Positions 9,448-19,047 of a DNA stretch of 64,000 nucleotides are shown here, piece after piece. The DNA lies in assembly GCF_002218065.1 (NCBI RefSeq), contig NZ_BDUB01000001.1, forward strand, positions 3,968,720-4,032,719. Reading direction: 5' to 3'. Source of the DNA: Nodularia sp. NIES-3585 (GTDB lineage: Bacteria > Cyanobacteriota > Cyanobacteriia > Cyanobacteriales > Nostocaceae). Made by a program: the position numbers and the translations under genes. Position 1 is the stretch's first letter, and every line of letters begins with the position of its first letter. The notes beneath the pieces were generated by a model. It did no database searches. It worked only from the letters and a program-made list of their open reading frames with translations, and was not told the DNA's origin.

Positions 9448-12396
9448 ATGAATAAAAAAAATTCTAATAACCATTTTATCTATACAGATTGGATATTAAT
9501 TGAGACTCAATTTGACCCCGAACAGTGGCATTCCAGAGAAACAGTGTTCACAATCGGCAACCGATACCTGGGAACACGGGGCAGTTTTGAGGAAGGTTAT
9601 ATTAGTGCATTACCAGCTACTTTCATCCACGGTGTTTATGATGATGTGCCTGTAGTTTATACAGAACTCGCCAATTGTCCCGACTGGCTACCATTGGTAT
9701 TGAGTATCAATGGTGAAAAGTTCCGGTTAGATCAGGGAGAGATATTGAGGTATGATCGACAACTTGATTTACGTCAGGGTCTTTTTTCCCGTTCTTTGCG
9801 TTGGCGCAATCCCAGTGGGGAAACCGTAGATATTCACTTTGAACGCTTTGCCAGTTTAGCTGACCAGCACGTATTGGGGCAACGCTGCCAAGTCACGCCT
9901 GTAGATTTTGATGGGGTGATTGAAATTCAGGCGAGTATTAACGGCTACCCAGAAAATCAGGGTTTTAATCACTGGGAAGCAATCGACCAGGGTAAAACCG
10001 AACAAGGAATTTGGTTACACAGCCGGACTCGCGGTTCCCGGATTGATATTGGCATGGCAGCAAGGATGGTAATATCGGGAACTGAGGCTGCTTTAGAAGT
10101 GCATACTGCCCCTGGCTACCCTACTATAACTGCAACTTTTCTGGCGACATCACAGCAGACGGTGACAGTAGAGAAAACTGTGACAGTTTTTACTTCACGA
10201 GATGTTCCCCAACCAGTCCCAGCAGCGCAAGAAAAACTCACGCAATTGCCAGACTATATCACTTTGCTGCAAGCCAACGCCCAAGCATGGAATCAGGTTT
10301 GGCACTATAGCGATATCCTGATTGAGGGTGATAGTAAAGCTGCTTTTGCTGTGCGTTACAATCTATTTCAACTGCTAATTGCTGCGCCGAAGCATGATGA
10401 GAAGGTCAGCATTCCCGCTAAAACTTTGTCAGGTTTTGGCTATCATGGTCATATTTTTTGGGATACAGAAATTTTTATTCTGCCATTCTTTATTTTTACC
10501 CAACCTGCTTTAGCCCGGAATTTATTAAGTTATCGTTACCACACTTTAAATGGTGCGCGACGCAAGGCATCCCATTATGGTTATAAAGGGGCGATGTATG
10601 CTTGGGAAAGTGCGGTGACAGGGGATGAAGTTACACCACGTTGGTCACTTCCTAGCGATTTTTACGGTGAAGATATTCGCATTTGGTGTCGTGACCACGA
10701 AATTCACATTAGTTCCGATATTTCTTATGCTGTTTGGTATTACTGGCAAGCCACCGGCGATGATGAATGGATGCAAAAGTGTGGTGCTGAAATTATTTTA
10801 GATACAGCTATTTTTTGGAATAGTCGAGTTGAGTTTAATTCTGAACAAGACCGCTATGAAATTCGGGGGGTAATTGGAGCAGATGAATATCACGAATTTG
10901 TCCACAATAATACCTTTACTAATCGGATAGTACAATGGCATTTAGAAAAAGGTTTGATAGTCGATGATTGGCTGCATCAAAATTGCCCAGAACAAGCTCA
11001 GAAATTAGAGGATAAATTACAACTCACGGCTGAGATTAAAACTCAGTGGGAAGATATCGTCGCTAAAATTTGGATTCCTTACGACGCTGAAACGGGATTG
11101 ATTGAGCAGTTTGAGGGGTTTTTCCAGTTGGAAGATATTAACTGGAACGACTATGAACCACGCACCCAGTCGATGCAAGGAATTTTGGGTATCGAAAAAA
11201 CCAATAAATTGCAGGTACTCAAGCAGCCAGATGTATTGATGCTGTTGTACTTAATGCGGGAATTAGGAGATTTTCCCTACAATCAAAAATCATTACAAGC
11301 AAATTGGGACTACTACGCGCCCCGCACTGATATTACTTATGGTTCATCACTTGGCCCAGCAATTCACGCAATTTTAGCCTCAGATTTAGGCAAGTCGGCG
11401 GAGGCTTACGAACGGTTTATGCAAGCAGCAATGGTGGATCTCGAAGATGTCCGAGGTAACGCCGCCGACGGTATTCACGGGGCGAATGCTGGGGGAATTT
11501 GGCAAGCTGTGGTGTTTGGTTTTGGTGGGATTAAACTGAGGGACAGTCGCCCTTTAGCCAACCCTCATTTACCCAGGGGTTGGACACGCCTGAAGTTTAA
11601 ACTGCACTGGCGCGGTAAATGGCATGAGTTTGATTTACGTCCCCAAATTACCCAGGAGGAAAGTAACAAAGGATTTATCTTATTTGCGCCTTCATCTTCC
11701 CAAAACTTCCACATCCGAGGCGTGATTTTTGATCTAGATGGAGTGTTAACTGATACAGCAGAATACCACTATCAAGCTTGGCAAAAACTAGCAGATGAGG
11801 AGGGTATAGAATTTAATCGGCAAGCTAATGAGGCGTTGCGAGGGATATCTCGTAGGGCTTCCCTGATGCTGATTATTAAAAATAGGAAATTTTCCGAAGC
11901 CCAAATTCAGGAAATGTTGGATCGTAAAAACCGCTACTATGTGGAACTTATTGCAAATATTACACCAAAGGATGTCTTACCAGGTGCGATCGCTTTGTTA
12001 AATGAATTGCGACAACAGGGGATAAAAATCGCCATTGGTTCAGCCAGCAAAAATGCCCAGGTGGTTGTAGAACGGTTAGGAATTGCTGATCAAGTGGATG
12101 CGATGGCTTCGCCCGCCGTAGGCATCGCGGATGGTTATAGTGTACAACAACCAAAGCCAGCCCCCGACCTCTTTCTCCATGCAGCCGAGCAATTAGGAGT
12201 TCCACCAGAGCAATGTGTGGTGATTGAAGATGCGGCGGCGGGCGTAGATGCGGCTCTAGCGGCTGGGATGTGGGCTGTAGGTCTAGGACCACCAGAACGC
12301 GTCGGTGCGGCTCATGTTGTTTTGCCTAGTTTAGCAGGTGTGAGGTGGGCGGAGTTGCAAGACAAATTGAGGGAAGCTGTGGCACAGAAGAATTAA
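9448..12396 (+). CDS. GH65 disaccharide phosphorylase fused to beta-phosphoglucomutase
   Basis: A 982-residue bifunctional protein. Residues ~10-740 are a glycoside hydrolase family 65 phosphorylase of the maltose/trehalose/kojibiose phosphorylase type (FHGYHGHIFWDTEIF-like segment; GADEYHEFVHNN with the candidate general acid Glu480). Residues ~755-980 are a HAD-superfamily beta-phosphoglucomutase (GVIFDLDGVLTDTAEYH with nucleophile Asp762 and Asp764; IGSASKNAQ; VIEDAAAGVDAA). Phosphorolysis would yield beta-glucose-1-phosphate, which the second domain converts to glucose-6-phosphate. ATG 9448 (after AAGGGAT) is preferred over 9415. The substrate disaccharide cannot be read from sequence. 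A HIP1-like palindrome (12099-12128) is embedded in the HAD part. Confidence 0.9.
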   Translation: MNKKNSNNHFIYTDWILIETQFDPEQWHSRETVFTIGNRYLGTRGSFEEGYISALPATFIHGVYDDVPVVYTELANCPDWLPLVLSINGEKFRLDQGEILRYDRQLDLRQGLFSRSLRWRNPSGETVDIHFERFASLADQHVLGQRCQVTPVDFDGVIEIQASINGYPENQGFNHWEAIDQGKTEQGIWLHSRTRGSRIDIGMAARMVISGTEAALEVHTAPGYPTITATFLATSQQTVTVEKTVTVFTSRDVPQPVPAAQEKLTQLPDYITLLQANAQAWNQVWHYSDILIEGDSKAAFAVRYNLFQLLIAAPKHDEKVSIPAKTLSGFGYHGHIFWDTEIFILPFFIFTQPALARNLLSYRYHTLNGARRKASHYGYKGAMYAWESAVTGDEVTPRWSLPSDFYGEDIRIWCRDHEIHISSDISYAVWYYWQATGDDEWMQKCGAEIILDTAIFWNSRVEFNSEQDRYEIRGVIGADEYHEFVHNNTFTNRIVQWHLEKGLIVDDWLHQNCPEQAQKLEDKLQLTAEIKTQWEDIVAKIWIPYDAETGLIEQFEGFFQLEDINWNDYEPRTQSMQGILGIEKTNKLQVLKQPDVLMLLYLMRELGDFPYNQKSLQANWDYYAPRTDITYGSSLGPAIHAILASDLGKSAEAYERFMQAAMVDLEDVRGNAADGIHGANAGGIWQAVVFGFGGIKLRDSRPLANPHLPRGWTRLKFKLHWRGKWHEFDLRPQITQEESNKGFILFAPSSSQNFHIRGVIFDLDGVLTDTAEYHYQAWQKLADEEGIEFNRQANEALRGISRRASLMLIIKNRKFSEAQIQEMLDRKNRYYVELIANITPKDVLPGAIALLNELRQQGIKIAIGSASKNAQVVVERLGIADQVDAMASPAVGIADGYSVQQPKPAPDLFLHAAEQLGVPPEQCVVIEDAAAGVDAALAAGMWAVGLGPPERVGAAHVVLPSLAGVRWAELQDKLREAVAQKN

Positions 12397-12453
12397 CGAA
12401 CACAGATAAACACAGATGAACACAGATAAATTCAGATTAAAGGAGACGATTTT

Positions 12454-12630
12454 ATGTCTAAATCAGGAAGAACACAGGAAATACTGCAATCAATGAGAAA
12501 TATTCCTCAGCAAGTAATCAACTATATCTCAGAAGCAGTTAGTAGAATTTTCAGCCCCAGAGATGACGACTATCCAGCCACAGGAGTTCAACCCTTTGAA
12601 GGAGATCCTCCTGACAAAAAAAATGATTGA
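12454..12630 (+). CDS. Small conserved cyanobacterial protein, 58 aa
   Basis: Reads MSKSGRTQEILQSMRNIPQQ at the start and ends in a proline/acid-rich tail (FSPRDDDYPATGVQPFEGDP). An AGGAG ribosome-binding site sits at the right distance (12441-12445). I recall small cyanobacterial proteins with the same IFSP-DDDYP-TGVQPFEG signature, but their function is unknown to me. There is no signal peptide and no cysteine. The gene starts right after a short tandem repeat of ACACAGATAAA/ACACAGATGA (12400-12430) and converges on menF. Confidence 0.75.
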   Translation: MSKSGRTQEILQSMRNIPQQVINYISEAVSRIFSPRDDDYPATGVQPFEGDPPDKKND

Positions 12631-12640
12631 ACTCACACTC

Positions 12641-12680
12641 TGCGTACCTTTGCGCTAACTTAGCGTACCTCTGCGTTTAA
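12641..12680. repeat. Dispersed repeat fused to the menF stop codon
   Basis: TGCGTACCTTTGCGCT (12641-12656) and TAGCGTACCTCTGCGTTTAA (12661-12680). The last bases supply the TAA stop of menF on the minus strand. The same two blocks with the same end-point occur at 41505-41545, at the stop of the OmpR-type regulator gene. Confidence 0.85.
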
Positions 12681-14092
12681 ACCAAAGCCTTCAGCAAAGC
12701 CTGAAGCTTCAACTGTACCTCAGCAAACTCCTTCTCAGGATCAGAACCAGCCACAATACCAGCACCAGCATACAACCTCGCGCGATCGCCATCAATTAAA
12801 GCCGAACGAATCCCCACAATAAACTCACAGTTACCACTAGCATCAATCCAACCCAGAGGCGCAGCATATAAACCCCGCTCAAAACTTTCGTAACGCCGAA
12901 TTTCTGCACAAGCAAAATCTCTAGTTGCACCAGCCACAGCTGGAGTAGGATGTAATTGAGAAACAATCTGTAACGGGTGGACGTTAGCGGGAACTGTGGC
13001 TGTAATTGGTGTCCATAAATGCTGAATGTTAGATAATTGTCTCAGGCGTGGCGCTAATACCTGGGGTAACAAACCTAGCTGGGATAGCCTTTGAGTAATG
13101 AAATCAATCACTAGAGAATGTTCGTGTCTTTCTTTGATACTATTTAATAAACGATTGGCATTAGCCGCATCTTCAGCAGGTGTTTTACCTCTAGGTGCAG
13201 AACCAGCTAAAGCATCGGAAATCAACTCTTGATTATGAATACTAATTAATCGTTCTGGACTAGCACCAATGAAGTTTTGTCCCTTACCATTGCTCGTAGA
13301 AAAAATATAACAATTAGGATGTATTTGCCGAAGATTGTTTAATGATTTGAATAAATTAAAAAAATTGCTTGCTCTCACATCTAAGGCATTTGCTAGGACA
13401 ATTTTACTTAAATGGCTAGAGCGAATTTTTTCTACGGCAGATCCCACAGATCGTTTAAAATCTTGAGCATTAGTTACAGATCGTTTACTAAACTTAGTCG
13501 GTAACTGCTCCAAATTTATAGCAGCATATTCTAAACCCTGAATTTGAGCGATTTTATGTTGCAAATCCTGTAATATATTTTCTACATTCGTGCTGGCTTT
13601 GATAATTATATTGTTGACTAATACACAGCGTTTATTTTTGACTCCTATTTGCCAACGGGGGAGAAAAACTGTTGCAGATGGAAAGGGGTAATCTATTTGA
13701 GAATTCTGATCAAAAAAGCTGAAATAACAAAAAAAGTGCGGCCCCGCAAAAGTTGACTGATTGTTACCAAAATTTATAATATTGTTTAGACAAGATTTGA
13801 TAAAATATTCGGCTTGATGAAAACGCTCTTTGCCATCAATTTCTAATTTTGTCACACTATCAATGGCCGCGATCGCTTCTCCTTTAGCCTGATTCTCAAA
13901 GTAAAAATTTATTTCATTTGCTTGCGTAAGTTTATCTAATACAACTAAGGGATCTACCCAGTCAATATCCAGCGAAATACTCACAATTTGCCCACAATTA
14001 TGCTTGAGGCAATTTTCCTGAACGTTTAACAGAAAATGGTATAGGTCTTTGTTTTTGACAAAGAAGTTGCTGCGACATGGTAAAACTGTCAT
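12677..14092 (-). CDS. menF: Isochorismate synthase MenF
   Basis: Converts chorismate to isochorismate, the entry step of phylloquinone (vitamin K1) synthesis in cyanobacteria. The 471 residues have the chorismate-binding fold in the C-terminal half: FIGASPERLIS, SDALAGSAPRGKTP, QLHPTPAVAGATRD and the terminal GCEF/IVGIRSALI-type segment with YAGAGIVAGSDPEKEF. The N-terminal ~200 residues are the variable domain. It clusters with menA, menC, menE and menI, which supports menaquinone/phylloquinone over siderophore use. Its stop codon lies inside a dispersed repeat. Confidence 0.93.
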   Translation of the reverse strand: MTVLPCRSNFFVKNKDLYHFLLNVQENCLKHNCGQIVSISLDIDWVDPLVVLDKLTQANEINFYFENQAKGEAIAAIDSVTKLEIDGKERFHQAEYFIKSCLNNIINFGNNQSTFAGPHFFCYFSFFDQNSQIDYPFPSATVFLPRWQIGVKNKRCVLVNNIIIKASTNVENILQDLQHKIAQIQGLEYAAINLEQLPTKFSKRSVTNAQDFKRSVGSAVEKIRSSHLSKIVLANALDVRASNFFNLFKSLNNLRQIHPNCYIFSTSNGKGQNFIGASPERLISIHNQELISDALAGSAPRGKTPAEDAANANRLLNSIKERHEHSLVIDFITQRLSQLGLLPQVLAPRLRQLSNIQHLWTPITATVPANVHPLQIVSQLHPTPAVAGATRDFACAEIRRYESFERGLYAAPLGWIDASGNCEFIVGIRSALIDGDRARLYAGAGIVAGSDPEKEFAEVQLKLQALLKALV

Positions 14093-14528
14093 GGATCTAG
14101 CAATAGTAAACTTTTTTGAAGTTAACTTCCTAAAGTGTAATTAAACGTGGTCGTATTTCTACAGGTAACATATTCAGTTGCCACTTCACCAGAGTATGGT
14201 TTGCTGTATTTATGGTGTTCCCAGACGCTAAACAGCTATCCCTAGTTTTGGGTTACAGCCAAAAAGTGAGTGTTATTAACGAGAGGTTAACCAGCCACAG
14301 CAAATTCCCTAAGTTTCGCACTTAACCAGTATTTAGTAAACCCCAGAGTTCCAGCGCTACAGAATCACTGTTCGGAGCATCCGACTTTTTTCGCCCAAAT
14401 TCCACCACAAAATAATTCGTAATTGAAAACCTAATTATGAATTAAGTAAGTTGGCACCGAATAAATTAAACTACATTAAGTAATGTAAAAAAATCACTCC
14501 ACTACAAACCTTTTGCGGCTTGCAGAAA
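14093..14528. other. Intergenic, no gene seen
   Basis: 436 bp between menF and the helicase gene, both on the minus strand, so it holds the menF promoter. I see no open frame of note, no tRNA-like clover leaf and no clear terminator. Confidence 0.5.
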
Positions 14529-16574
14529 TCAAGCAGACTGGCTTTTAGTTTTGGTTGGAGCTAATCTCAGCATCACCTTAGCCTGTTTACCAAAGCCCTG
14601 ACTAAAAGCAGACTGAATTTCTTTGGAATCATAAATTTCTTTGAGCTTTGATTGCAGGTGAGGACTATTGCCAATCTCTAGGGAAATACTCACAAATTTC
14701 AGTGTAGTTTCTACATGAAACAATCCAGCATTCTGGCTCAAAAACTCGGCAGTTGTCACCGAACAGTTAGCTAAAGAGCGTTGCCATTTATCCGCATATT
14801 TTTTCTGAAAATAGGGATTACCTAAAGTCTGTGGGAGTGGGGGTGATTTCACTTTTTGTCCAGGTAAAGATGCTTTGTTGTCTTCCACCTTAGTCCCTGA
14901 ATTATCTGTAGTCACTTTCATCCCTGGGGAACTATCTTGATTCTTTAACTTGCGCTGCTCAATAAAAGAGAGCGCGAGTAGCCTATTTTTATGCCGATCA
15001 AGTGCTTCAGTGTATAGCTCCCAGGCTTTTTTAGTAATTACTGGTTCCTGTGGTTCAATGATTTTAACTATCTCTCGCCAATCCCCTAAAGTAAAATCTG
15101 ATATTCTTTCGATAAAGGTCATGAAGATAGCTTTGTAGACTTTAGCAGCAGGAGCATTTTTTAACCTCTGCTCGTACAGCATATCGTACACCATTTCTAG
15201 TCTGGCCCCCGACACAGACAGGTCAATTTCTTTCAGATCCAGATTGAGGCTATGTCTGAGCCGGATGGGGTGAGTTCTCAGAAGGTTTTGGTCTGTAGTT
15301 TCTTGAGTAGTAAAATCAACCGTGTTACCGCAATTAGGACAAATAGCTTCGTGATGTTGAATGAGTAAACCGTCCTCACCGATTTCTGCACCTACAATTG
15401 CTAATTCATGAGAAAGAGGCTGAAAAACATGGGTGCAATGAGGACATTGAATTAAACCCAAAGAACTTGAGGGAATCACGGTTTTTGCTTCTAAGCTCCA
15501 TTGACGCGTCTCGTCTGGAAGTCCGTGCTTTTTCCAATTGTCAGTTACGTCAATAATCACCGCCGTTGGTTTAAAACTGTGGGTTCTCAAAACCCGTCCT
15601 GTCATCTGAAGCCATAAAGTTGAGCTTTCAGTCGGACGCACACAGTAAACGCACTCGATATTAGGACAATCATAACCCTCGGTTAAGATTTCGTAATTAG
15701 TAATGACTTGGGTAGCCCCGTTACGGAACCGTTCTAGGATTTTCACTCTTAATTCGGGTTTGGTTAAACCATCTAAATGTTCGGCTTTAATCCCATGACG
15801 ACAAAATTCTGCCGCCAACGTGCGACTATGTTCTAGGCTACAGGCGAAAATGACTGTCCGTAAATTTTTGGCATATTTCAAGTAGTTTTCAAAGATTTCA
15901 TCAACTCCGATTTGGCTAGTAACAGCAACAGCTAATTCCTTGGCTCTAAAATCTCCGCGAGACTTTTGCACTCCGACTGTAGAAATAGTCTGGTTGGTGG
16001 TAAATAAGCGAAATTTGCTTAAGTAACCTTGTTGGATTAAAGCGTCTGTGGGAATTCCCACTACTAAATCGTCAAATAATTCTTGAAAACCTTGACCATC
16101 AATTCTTTGGGGAGTGGCTGTTACACCCAATATCTGTGCATGGAGATAATGTTCAATTAGCCGTCTATATGATGAAGCGCTGGCGTGGTGTGCCTCGTCA
16201 AAAAGTAAAAGTCCGATATTTAATGGTAGTTCTGATAGCTCCCGTCTGGCTAAGGTTTGAATACTGGCAATTTGAATTCTCCGCTCTGGATGATGAGGAC
16301 ATCCTCCTTTGATGATGCCTACTGATTCGCCCACAATCTGTTCTAATTTTTCCGCTGCTTGAGTAATTAGTTCGATGCGGTGAGCAATAACTAAAACTTG
16401 TTGTTGCTGTTGAAAAAATTTGTGGCAGATATGAGCAAAGCAGACAGTCTTACCTGCGCCAGTTGGTAACTGAGCAAGTACCCTTCTATTTCCTCTCTTC
16501 CAAGAATTCCAAATACCCTTTATCCATTGGCGCTGATAATCTCTAAGTTCATAGATGAAGACTGCTTGGGGCAT
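14529..16574 (-). CDS. DEAD/DEAH-box superfamily II helicase with zinc ribbon
   Basis: 681-residue nucleic-acid-dependent ATPase. Visible motifs are Walker A LAQLPTGAGKTVC, motif II LLFDEAHHASASSYRR, motif III GVTATPQR, motif IV VIFACSLEHSR and motif VI QMTGRVLRTHS. A two-CxxC ribbon (CPHC...CPNC) lies around residues 375-410. The last ~200 residues are a low-similarity accessory region with a basic, serine-rich linker. The layout resembles SSL2/RadD-like helicases used in repair or defence. It interrupts the men cluster, with no obvious partner endonuclease nearby. Confidence 0.88.
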   Translation of the reverse strand: MPQAVFIYELRDYQRQWIKGIWNSWKRGNRRVLAQLPTGAGKTVCFAHICHKFFQQQQQVLVIAHRIELITQAAEKLEQIVGESVGIIKGGCPHHPERRIQIASIQTLARRELSELPLNIGLLLFDEAHHASASSYRRLIEHYLHAQILGVTATPQRIDGQGFQELFDDLVVGIPTDALIQQGYLSKFRLFTTNQTISTVGVQKSRGDFRAKELAVAVTSQIGVDEIFENYLKYAKNLRTVIFACSLEHSRTLAAEFCRHGIKAEHLDGLTKPELRVKILERFRNGATQVITNYEILTEGYDCPNIECVYCVRPTESSTLWLQMTGRVLRTHSFKPTAVIIDVTDNWKKHGLPDETRQWSLEAKTVIPSSSLGLIQCPHCTHVFQPLSHELAIVGAEIGEDGLLIQHHEAICPNCGNTVDFTTQETTDQNLLRTHPIRLRHSLNLDLKEIDLSVSGARLEMVYDMLYEQRLKNAPAAKVYKAIFMTFIERISDFTLGDWREIVKIIEPQEPVITKKAWELYTEALDRHKNRLLALSFIEQRKLKNQDSSPGMKVTTDNSGTKVEDNKASLPGQKVKSPPLPQTLGNPYFQKKYADKWQRSLANCSVTTAEFLSQNAGLFHVETTLKFVSISLEIGNSPHLQSKLKEIYDSKEIQSAFSQGFGKQAKVMLRLAPTKTKSQSA

Positions 16575-16961
16575 AAAACAAGAGATGAGTGAGGTTTTTT
16601 AGTTGCACAATAATAGATAAATTATATAATTAACTGGAGATATTTTTGATGCTTTTGACAAAGATACAGGGATGTTTAGATATTCGGATTTAGCCAAAAC
16701 AAATACTATAGGAATCCTATTTGAGTTTTGAACGGGATTTTTTTTTAACGTTTGCGGAGCGTGGCGTTAGCCATACTACTCCAGACACAGAGATCACAGA
16801 GGAAGAGAAAAAAAGAGAAATGTTCACTTCTTATTTAGGATCGCTATATAAATAGGTGATAATGACTCACTATTCAATGATGCGGGGCTGTGCTGGTGTC
16901 TCTCGAAAGTGTAAGATTTTATGTATGACTAAGGTGACTGTAATCTCATTAATCACGACTG
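16575..16961. other. Intergenic with short repeats
   Basis: Divergent spacer between the helicase and menA. It holds a 21-bp repeat (16704-16724, core CTATAGGAATCC) that recurs in inverted orientation just before menE (19023-19043), and a short palindromic GGAGCGTGGCGTTAGCC-type repeat near 16755. No gene is seen. Confidence 0.5.
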
Positions 16962-17867
16962 ATGACTACAAAACAGGTGGCAAATTCTCAAATTAAATTA
17001 TGGCTGGCGGCAATTAAACCGCCGATGTACAGCGTTGCTATTATGCCGATTTGGGTAGGAACGGCAGTGGCTTTTGCGGAAACGAAGAGTTTTAATTTAA
17101 AAGTATTTTCTACTTTTATAGCGGCGGCAATATTAATTTTGGCTTGGGAAAATATCAGTAATGATGTTTTTGATTCGGAAACGGGAATTGACCAAAACAA
17201 AGCTCATTCTTTAGTAAATTTAACTGGCAATAAGCGATTAATATTTTGGTTAGGAAACTTGTGTTTGGTTTCTGGGTTGTTGGGAATAATCGCGATCGCC
17301 ATTTGGCAACAAGATTTCACTGTCATCGGTTTAATTCTGCTGTGCTGCGCTTTGGGCTACACATATCAAGGGCCTCCCTTTCGCTTAGGATACCAGGGTT
17401 TGGGCGAAATTATTTGTTTTTTTGCTTTTGGCCCTTTGGCGATCGCGGCAGCATACTATAGCCAAGTTGCAAGTTGGTCAGTCAATAGTTTAGCAGCATC
17501 GGTGATTGTGGGCGTTGCTACCAGCTTAGTTTTATTTTGCTCACACTTTCACCAAGTTAAGGATGACATCGCCGCCGGCAAGCGATCGCCTGTTGTGCGT
17601 TTGGGTACGGCAAAAGCTGCAAAACTTCTCTGTTGGTTTACGGGCGGGATTTATCCTCTGATTTTACTATTTGTTTTATTGGGTATGTTCCCTGTGTGGA
17701 CTTTGTTGAGTTGGCTGAGTTTACCTTATGCTTTCCAGTTATGTCGTCATGTTCAAGAAAATCATCATCTGCCGGAAAAGGTGAGTAATTGTAAGTTTAT
17801 TGCGGTTAATTTACATTTTTTCTGTTGTTTGCTGTTGGGTGTAGGTTTTATGTTGGGGGGTGGATAG
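16962..17867 (+). CDS. menA: 1,4-dihydroxy-2-naphthoate phytyltransferase MenA
   Basis: Integral membrane prenyltransferase that attaches the phytyl tail to DHNA in phylloquinone synthesis. The 301 residues form about eight hydrophobic segments. The two Asp-rich prenyl-diphosphate motifs are present: ISNDVFDSETGID (~residues 65-77) and VKDDIAAGKRSPVVRLG (~200-216). The ATG at 16962 is followed by a short soluble N-terminus and IKPPMYSVAIMPIWVG, typical of the family. menC begins one base after its stop codon, so the two are almost certainly co-transcribed. Confidence 0.95.
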   Translation: MTTKQVANSQIKLWLAAIKPPMYSVAIMPIWVGTAVAFAETKSFNLKVFSTFIAAAILILAWENISNDVFDSETGIDQNKAHSLVNLTGNKRLIFWLGNLCLVSGLLGIIAIAIWQQDFTVIGLILLCCALGYTYQGPPFRLGYQGLGEIICFFAFGPLAIAAAYYSQVASWSVNSLAASVIVGVATSLVLFCSHFHQVKDDIAAGKRSPVVRLGTAKAAKLLCWFTGGIYPLILLFVLLGMFPVWTLLSWLSLPYAFQLCRHVQENHHLPEKVSNCKFIAVNLHFFCCLLLGVGFMLGGG

Positions 17868-17868
17868 G

Positions 17869-18864
17869 ATGTTTTCACGCAGAGGCGCAGAGGCGCGGAG
17901 AGGGAGAGGTTATCGGTTTGATTTTCGTTGCTATGATCGGCGGTTTTTGCAGCCACTGGTGACTCGTTACGGTATATGGAGTAACCGTGAGGGTATTATT
18001 ATTTGTCTGGCTGGCTATGGTTACGGGGAAATTGCCCCTATTAGTTGGTTTGGTTCGGAAACTTTAGAACAAGCTTTAGATTTTTGTCGTCAATTACCCG
18101 CAAAAATTACTGAGGAGATGATTTTCTCTATCCCGGATAGTTTACCTGCTTGTCAATTTGGTTTTGAGTCGGCGTTGGAAGCAGTGGGGAGTGGGGAACG
18201 TACCAGCCTAACTTATTCTCCCCTGCGCCCTGCACCCTGCGCCCCTGCCTCTTATAGTGGCTTGTTACCGGCTGGGGAGGCGGCGTTAAATCAATGGGAA
18301 GGGCTGTGGAAGCTGGGATATCGCACGTTTAAATGGAAGATTGGGGTGGATGCGATCGCTCATGAGTTGGAAATTTTTGATTTATTAACACGTACTTTAC
18401 CACCTGCGGCTAAATTGCGATTAGATGCCAACGGTGGACTTAGTTATGAGGAAGCTCAGGTGTGGCTGGGGATTTGTGACGATATTCAGGCAAATATTGA
18501 ATTTCTTGAACAACCGTTGCCTGTGGAACAATTTTCGGCGATGTTGGAATTGAGTGCTGGTTTTAAGACTGCGATCGCTTTAGATGAATCTGTAGCCACA
18601 CTCGAGCAACTAAAGCATTGTTTTGAAAAAGGTTGGCGAGGAATTTTTGTGATTAAACCAGGGATAGCCGGTTCACCGTCTCGTCTGCGGCAATTTTGCC
18701 AACAACATCAAATTGATGCCGTGTTTTCGTCAGTATTTGAAACGGAAATTGGCAGACAAGCAGCACTCCAACTAGCAGCAGAATTATCTCAGCCAAATAG
18801 GGCTGTTGGTTTTGGTATCAACCATTTTTTAGCCCCCTATACTAATGAAAAACCACGTCTTTGA
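17869..18864 (+). CDS. menC: o-Succinylbenzoate synthase MenC, carrying repeat-derived insertions
   Basis: Enolase-superfamily dehydratase making o-succinylbenzoate. Catalytic landmarks are intact: the KWKIG lysine pair, LRLDANGG, FLEQPLPVEQ, IALDESV and FVIKPG. ATG 17869 lies one base past the menA stop; a GTG at 17860 would overlap it. Two parts look inserted. Residues ~2-14 (FSRRGAEARRGRG) are encoded by the dispersed CGCAGAGG tandem repeat. Residues ~106-128 (from VGSGERTS to PAPCAPAS) are encoded by a GGGGAGT repeat joined to a CCCTGCRCCCTG repeat (18184-18250). Both keep the frame, and the second lies between the N-terminal cap and the barrel. Confidence 0.9.
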   Translation: MFSRRGAEARRGRGYRFDFRCYDRRFLQPLVTRYGIWSNREGIIICLAGYGYGEIAPISWFGSETLEQALDFCRQLPAKITEEMIFSIPDSLPACQFGFESALEAVGSGERTSLTYSPLRPAPCAPASYSGLLPAGEAALNQWEGLWKLGYRTFKWKIGVDAIAHELEIFDLLTRTLPPAAKLRLDANGGLSYEEAQVWLGICDDIQANIEFLEQPLPVEQFSAMLELSAGFKTAIALDESVATLEQLKHCFEKGWRGIFVIKPGIAGSPSRLRQFCQQHQIDAVFSSVFETEIGRQAALQLAAELSQPNRAVGFGINHFLAPYTNEKPRL

Positions 18865-19047
18865 ACCCGCGCAGGCGGCCTTCCCTACGGGAAGACGCTT
18901 CGCGTCATGCCTGTATAGCCGCGACTTCTAGTACAGCACGGCGTAAATAAATTAGAGTTTTCAAACAACCTCTTAGGCTAAAGCCATAACACACCCTACA
19001 TATACTTAGATTTTTTCAATAATCAAATCGGATTCCTATAGTAAATA
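18865..19047. repeat. Dispersed palindromic repeats between menC and menE
   Basis: Contains CCCGCGCAGGCGG and TACGGGAAGACGCTTCGCG palindromic segments, and a block TGCCTGTATAGCCGCGACTT (from 18908) that matches, with two differences and inverted, the block near 52986-53010. The 21-bp repeat at 19023-19043 ends 4 bp before menE and is the inverted partner of 16704-16724. Confidence 0.7.

Noticed and set aside
11960-12292. 110-codon minus-strand frame opposite the phosphoglucomutase domain
   Set aside because: Shadow of a conserved HAD domain; low-complexity His/Pro/Leu composition.
14093-14528. Possible 6S or other structured RNA between menF and the helicase gene
   Set aside because: No recognisable long bulged hairpin or promoter-terminator pair could be traced by eye.
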